This document shows, in pieces, positions 26,186 to 27,323 of a stretch of 27,323 nt of DNA (positions are counted from its first letter, which is position 1; each line of letters starts with the position of its first letter). Below the pieces are notes generated by a model. That model did not search any database. It was not told where the DNA came from and saw only the letters and a program-made list of their open reading frames with translations. A program made the position numbers and the translations under genes. The stretch comes from Alteromonadaceae bacterium (GTDB lineage Bacteria; Pseudomonadota; Gammaproteobacteria; Pseudomonadales; Oleiphilaceae), in assembly GCA_013393545.1 (NCBI GenBank), contig JABXHG010000123.1, forward strand, positions 1-27,323, in the 5' to 3' direction.

Positions 26186-26190
26186 TGCAA
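26163..26190 (-). promoter_or_regulatory. Sigma70-like promoter for the EPS operon
   Basis: Read on the minus strand, TTGCAA (26190-26185) and TATAAC (26168-26163) are 16 bases apart, 4/6 and 5/6 matches. Its -10 box overlaps that of the divergent promoter. The leader to GTG 26077 would be about 80 bases. An alternative pair, TTTACA (26147-26142) and TTTGAT (26124-26119) with 17 bases between, matches at 5/6 and 4/6 and could be used instead or as well. Confidence 0.5.
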
Positions 26191-26207
26191 AGAGGAAGGG
26201 AAACCTT

Positions 26208-27119
26208 ATGGCCGACCGGATCCAGTCAAACGCCCCACTGCATGCCATGACCGTGGATGTAGAGGATTACTTTCACGTGGCAGCTCTGTCTCGCGTTATC
26301 CCCCGGGAAAACTGGAGCAACCAGCCAATGCGCGTACAGGCCAACACCGACCGATTGCTGGAAATATTTGAACGCCACGGCGTGAAAGCCACTTTTTTTG
26401 TACTGGGCTGGGTGGCCGAGCACTGCCCCGAGGTGGTGCGACGAATCGACAGAGCCGGCCACGAAATCGCCTCCCACGGTTACAGCCACCAATTGATCTA
26501 CCGGCAGACCCCGGAGGAATTTCGCCAGGAAACCCGACAGTCCAAGCAGCTGCTGGAAGATCTGACCGGCAAGCCCGTGCACGGCTACCGGGCCGCCAGC
26601 TATTCCATAACCGGTGATTCACTGTGGGCACTGGATATCCTGGCCGAATGCGGGTTCCGATGGGACTCAAGCATCTTCCCGGTGCACCACGACAACTACG
26701 GCATCCCGGGTTCGCCCTCCATGCCCTACATCCTGAAAACCGACAACGCCTCGGTGTTGCAGGAATTTCCCCTGACCACCGCAAACGTTTTTGGCTTACC
26801 CGTACCGGCAGCCGGCGGCGGCTACTTCCGACAATTCCCTTACCCGCTGTTTCGATACCTGTTCAACCGCGCTTCCGGCTTTGGCACCCGACCGCAGATT
26901 TTTTACCTGCACCCCTGGGAAATCGACCCAGGCCAGCCCCGGTTCAACAACGCCGGCTGGCTGTCTCGATTCCGTCACTACACCAACCTGAATAAATGCG
27001 AGCCAAGACTTGAGCGGCTGTTGCAGGATTTTCGTTTCGGTACGGTGACCGATAGCTTTGCGGCCTGTATTGAAGATCAACCCGTGGTTAGTACCCGGCA
27101 GATGCTGGCTTTGGCATAA
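26208..27119 (+). CDS. DUF3473-type polysaccharide deacetylase (TIGR03006-like)
   Basis: The 303-residue NodB-fold protein starts with TVDVEDYFHV (15-24), has the metal ligands SHGYSH (89-94), then GYRAASYSI (126-134), DSSIFPVHHDNYG and a C-terminal FYLHPWEIDPGQPR. The two ends together are diagnostic of the deacetylase family that travels with exosortase-A EPS loci. It would deacetylate a hexosamine in the repeat unit. No signal peptide is seen, so it is probably cytosolic. The ATG is preceded by AGAGGAAGGG at seven bases. It is divergent from the main operon and shares its control region. It differs from the WalW-like deacetylase at 19100-20098, so the locus has two deacetylases of different subfamilies. 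Confidence 0.92.
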   Translation: MADRIQSNAPLHAMTVDVEDYFHVAALSRVIPRENWSNQPMRVQANTDRLLEIFERHGVKATFFVLGWVAEHCPEVVRRIDRAGHEIASHGYSHQLIYRQTPEEFRQETRQSKQLLEDLTGKPVHGYRAASYSITGDSLWALDILAECGFRWDSSIFPVHHDNYGIPGSPSMPYILKTDNASVLQEFPLTTANVFGLPVPAAGGGYFRQFPYPLFRYLFNRASGFGTRPQIFYLHPWEIDPGQPRFNNAGWLSRFRHYTNLNKCEPRLERLLQDFRFGTVTDSFAACIEDQPVVSTRQMLALA

Positions 27120-27130
27120 CCATGCGTAAG

Positions 27131-27204
27131 AGAGCGGTCCGGCAGGCTTTTCCAAAACCGTGCGGAGCCAGGGATGGCGGAGCTCGAGCGGGACAGGGAT
27201 GATG
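27131..27204. repeat. Probable dispersed intergenic repeat
   Basis: The segment has the look of a multi-copy extragenic element. It has no coding role, contains a GCCA-loop-TGGC hairpin (27167-27178), the palindrome GAGCTC, and two copies of CAGGGATG 25 bp apart (27169-27176 and 27194-27201). From memory, its GTGCGGAGCCAGGGATGGCG core is common between genes in Marinobacter-like genomes; this was not searched. It ends about where the IS-related sequence begins. Confidence 0.4.
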
Positions 27205-27207
27205 GGA

Positions 27208-27287
27208 TGAACACCTCTTGTTGAGATCGGCGTCAAGGCGCCACTATTGGAATAGGAAGGCAATAGCTAAACAACAAGAGGTGTTCA
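27208..27287 (+). promoter_or_regulatory. Structured leader burying the transposase ribosome site
   Basis: A perfect 16-bp inverted repeat (27208-27223 with 27272-27287, arm TGAACACCTCTTGTTG) flanks 48 bases. Inside are two further hairpins, GGCG-6-CGCC (27229-27242) and CTATTG-11-CAATAG (27244-27266), giving a three-way-junction plan. The ribosome site AAGAGG (27275-27280), nine bases before ATG 27290, lies in the right arm. Any transcript entering from upstream would fold and hide it. Confidence 0.6.
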
Positions 27288-27289
27288 AG

Positions 27290-27323
27290 ATGAAAGTTAC
27301 CCTAATCGGCATTGATTTGGCAA
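27290..27323 (+). CDS. IS110-family transposase, N-terminus only
   Basis: Eleven codons are visible, MKVTLIGIDLA, cut by the window end. The GID-L-A strand carries the first acidic residue of the RuvC-like DEDD domain of IS110-family transposases, and the wording is closest to the IS1111 subgroup in my memory. The ribosome site AAGAGG is nine bases upstream, inside an inverted repeat. With so few residues, the family call depends heavily on this motif and on context. Confidence 0.62.
   Translation, partial: MKVTLIGIDLA

Larger units (their letters stand above)
27208..27323 (+). mobile_element. Left part of an IS110/IS1111-family insertion sequence
   Basis: The call rests on the transposase N-terminus and the inverted-repeat leader. 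The exact left boundary is uncertain; 27208 is the outer base of the inverted repeat. The element runs off the right edge, so its right end, target core and any bridge RNA downstream cannot be seen. Confidence 0.6.

Noticed and set aside
27208..27287. A simple Rho-independent terminator for the deacetylase gene
   Set aside because: The loop is 48 bases and no T-run follows the right arm; the arm runs directly into the transposase ribosome site and start.
1..27323. CRISPR arrays, tRNA and rRNA genes
   Set aside because: No regularly spaced repeats and no tRNA-like or rRNA-like segments were seen; coding sequence fills nearly all of the window.

Overview
The window carries a large exopolysaccharide (EPS) biosynthesis and export locus from a moderately GC-rich gammaproteobacterium. 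Overall style, the exosortase-A-type EPS gene families and a dispersed repeat at the right end suggest Marinobacter or a close relative. That assignment rests on memory and pattern, not on a search.

Layout. At the left (179-2520, + strand) a two-gene module encodes a CapK/PaaK-like adenylate-forming enzyme and a family 2 glycosyltransferase. It ends at a strong hairpin (2513-2544) shared with the converging locus. From 26077 down to 2554 eighteen genes lie on the minus strand, most of them overlapping by 1 or 4 bases. In transcription order they encode: an initiating polyprenyl-phosphate sugar phosphotransferase, a Wza-like export lipoprotein, a Wzz-like chain-length protein, a BY-kinase-like ATPase with a broken P-loop, an outer-membrane barrel protein, a WalW-like deacetylase, a NodU/CmcH-type carbamoyltransferase, two FemAB/GNAT-fold transferases, a membrane GT2, a Wzy/O-antigen-ligase-like protein, a GT4, an asparagine-synthase-type amidotransferase, a second GT4, a Wzx-like flippase and a DxD glycosyltransferase. 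After a 150-base AT-rich gap come a PA14/thrombospondin-3/FN3 outer-membrane lipoprotein and a secreted protein. A second deacetylase, of the DUF3473 type, is transcribed divergently at 26208-27119.

How the genes fit together. The phosphotransferase loads the first sugar on undecaprenyl phosphate. The glycosyltransferases extend the repeat unit, and the amidotransferase, carbamoyltransferase, FemAB-like enzymes and deacetylases probably decorate it. The flippase and polymerase move and join units. The chain-length, export and barrel proteins carry the polymer out, and the last two secreted proteins may hold or remodel it at the surface. Several families are the ones normally found beside exosortase A, but no exosortase or PEP-CTERM protein is visible here.

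Regulation and edges. The 130-base gap between the two divergent units holds back-to-back sigma70-like promoters flanked by two AAAG-WW-CTTT palindromes 31 bp apart. Three GTTAC-like repeats with a 10-bp period lie before the lipoprotein gene. The right edge holds a dispersed-repeat-like sequence followed by the start of an IS110/IS1111-type transposase. Its ribosome binding site is buried in a perfect 16-bp inverted repeat. No tRNA, rRNA or CRISPR array was seen.
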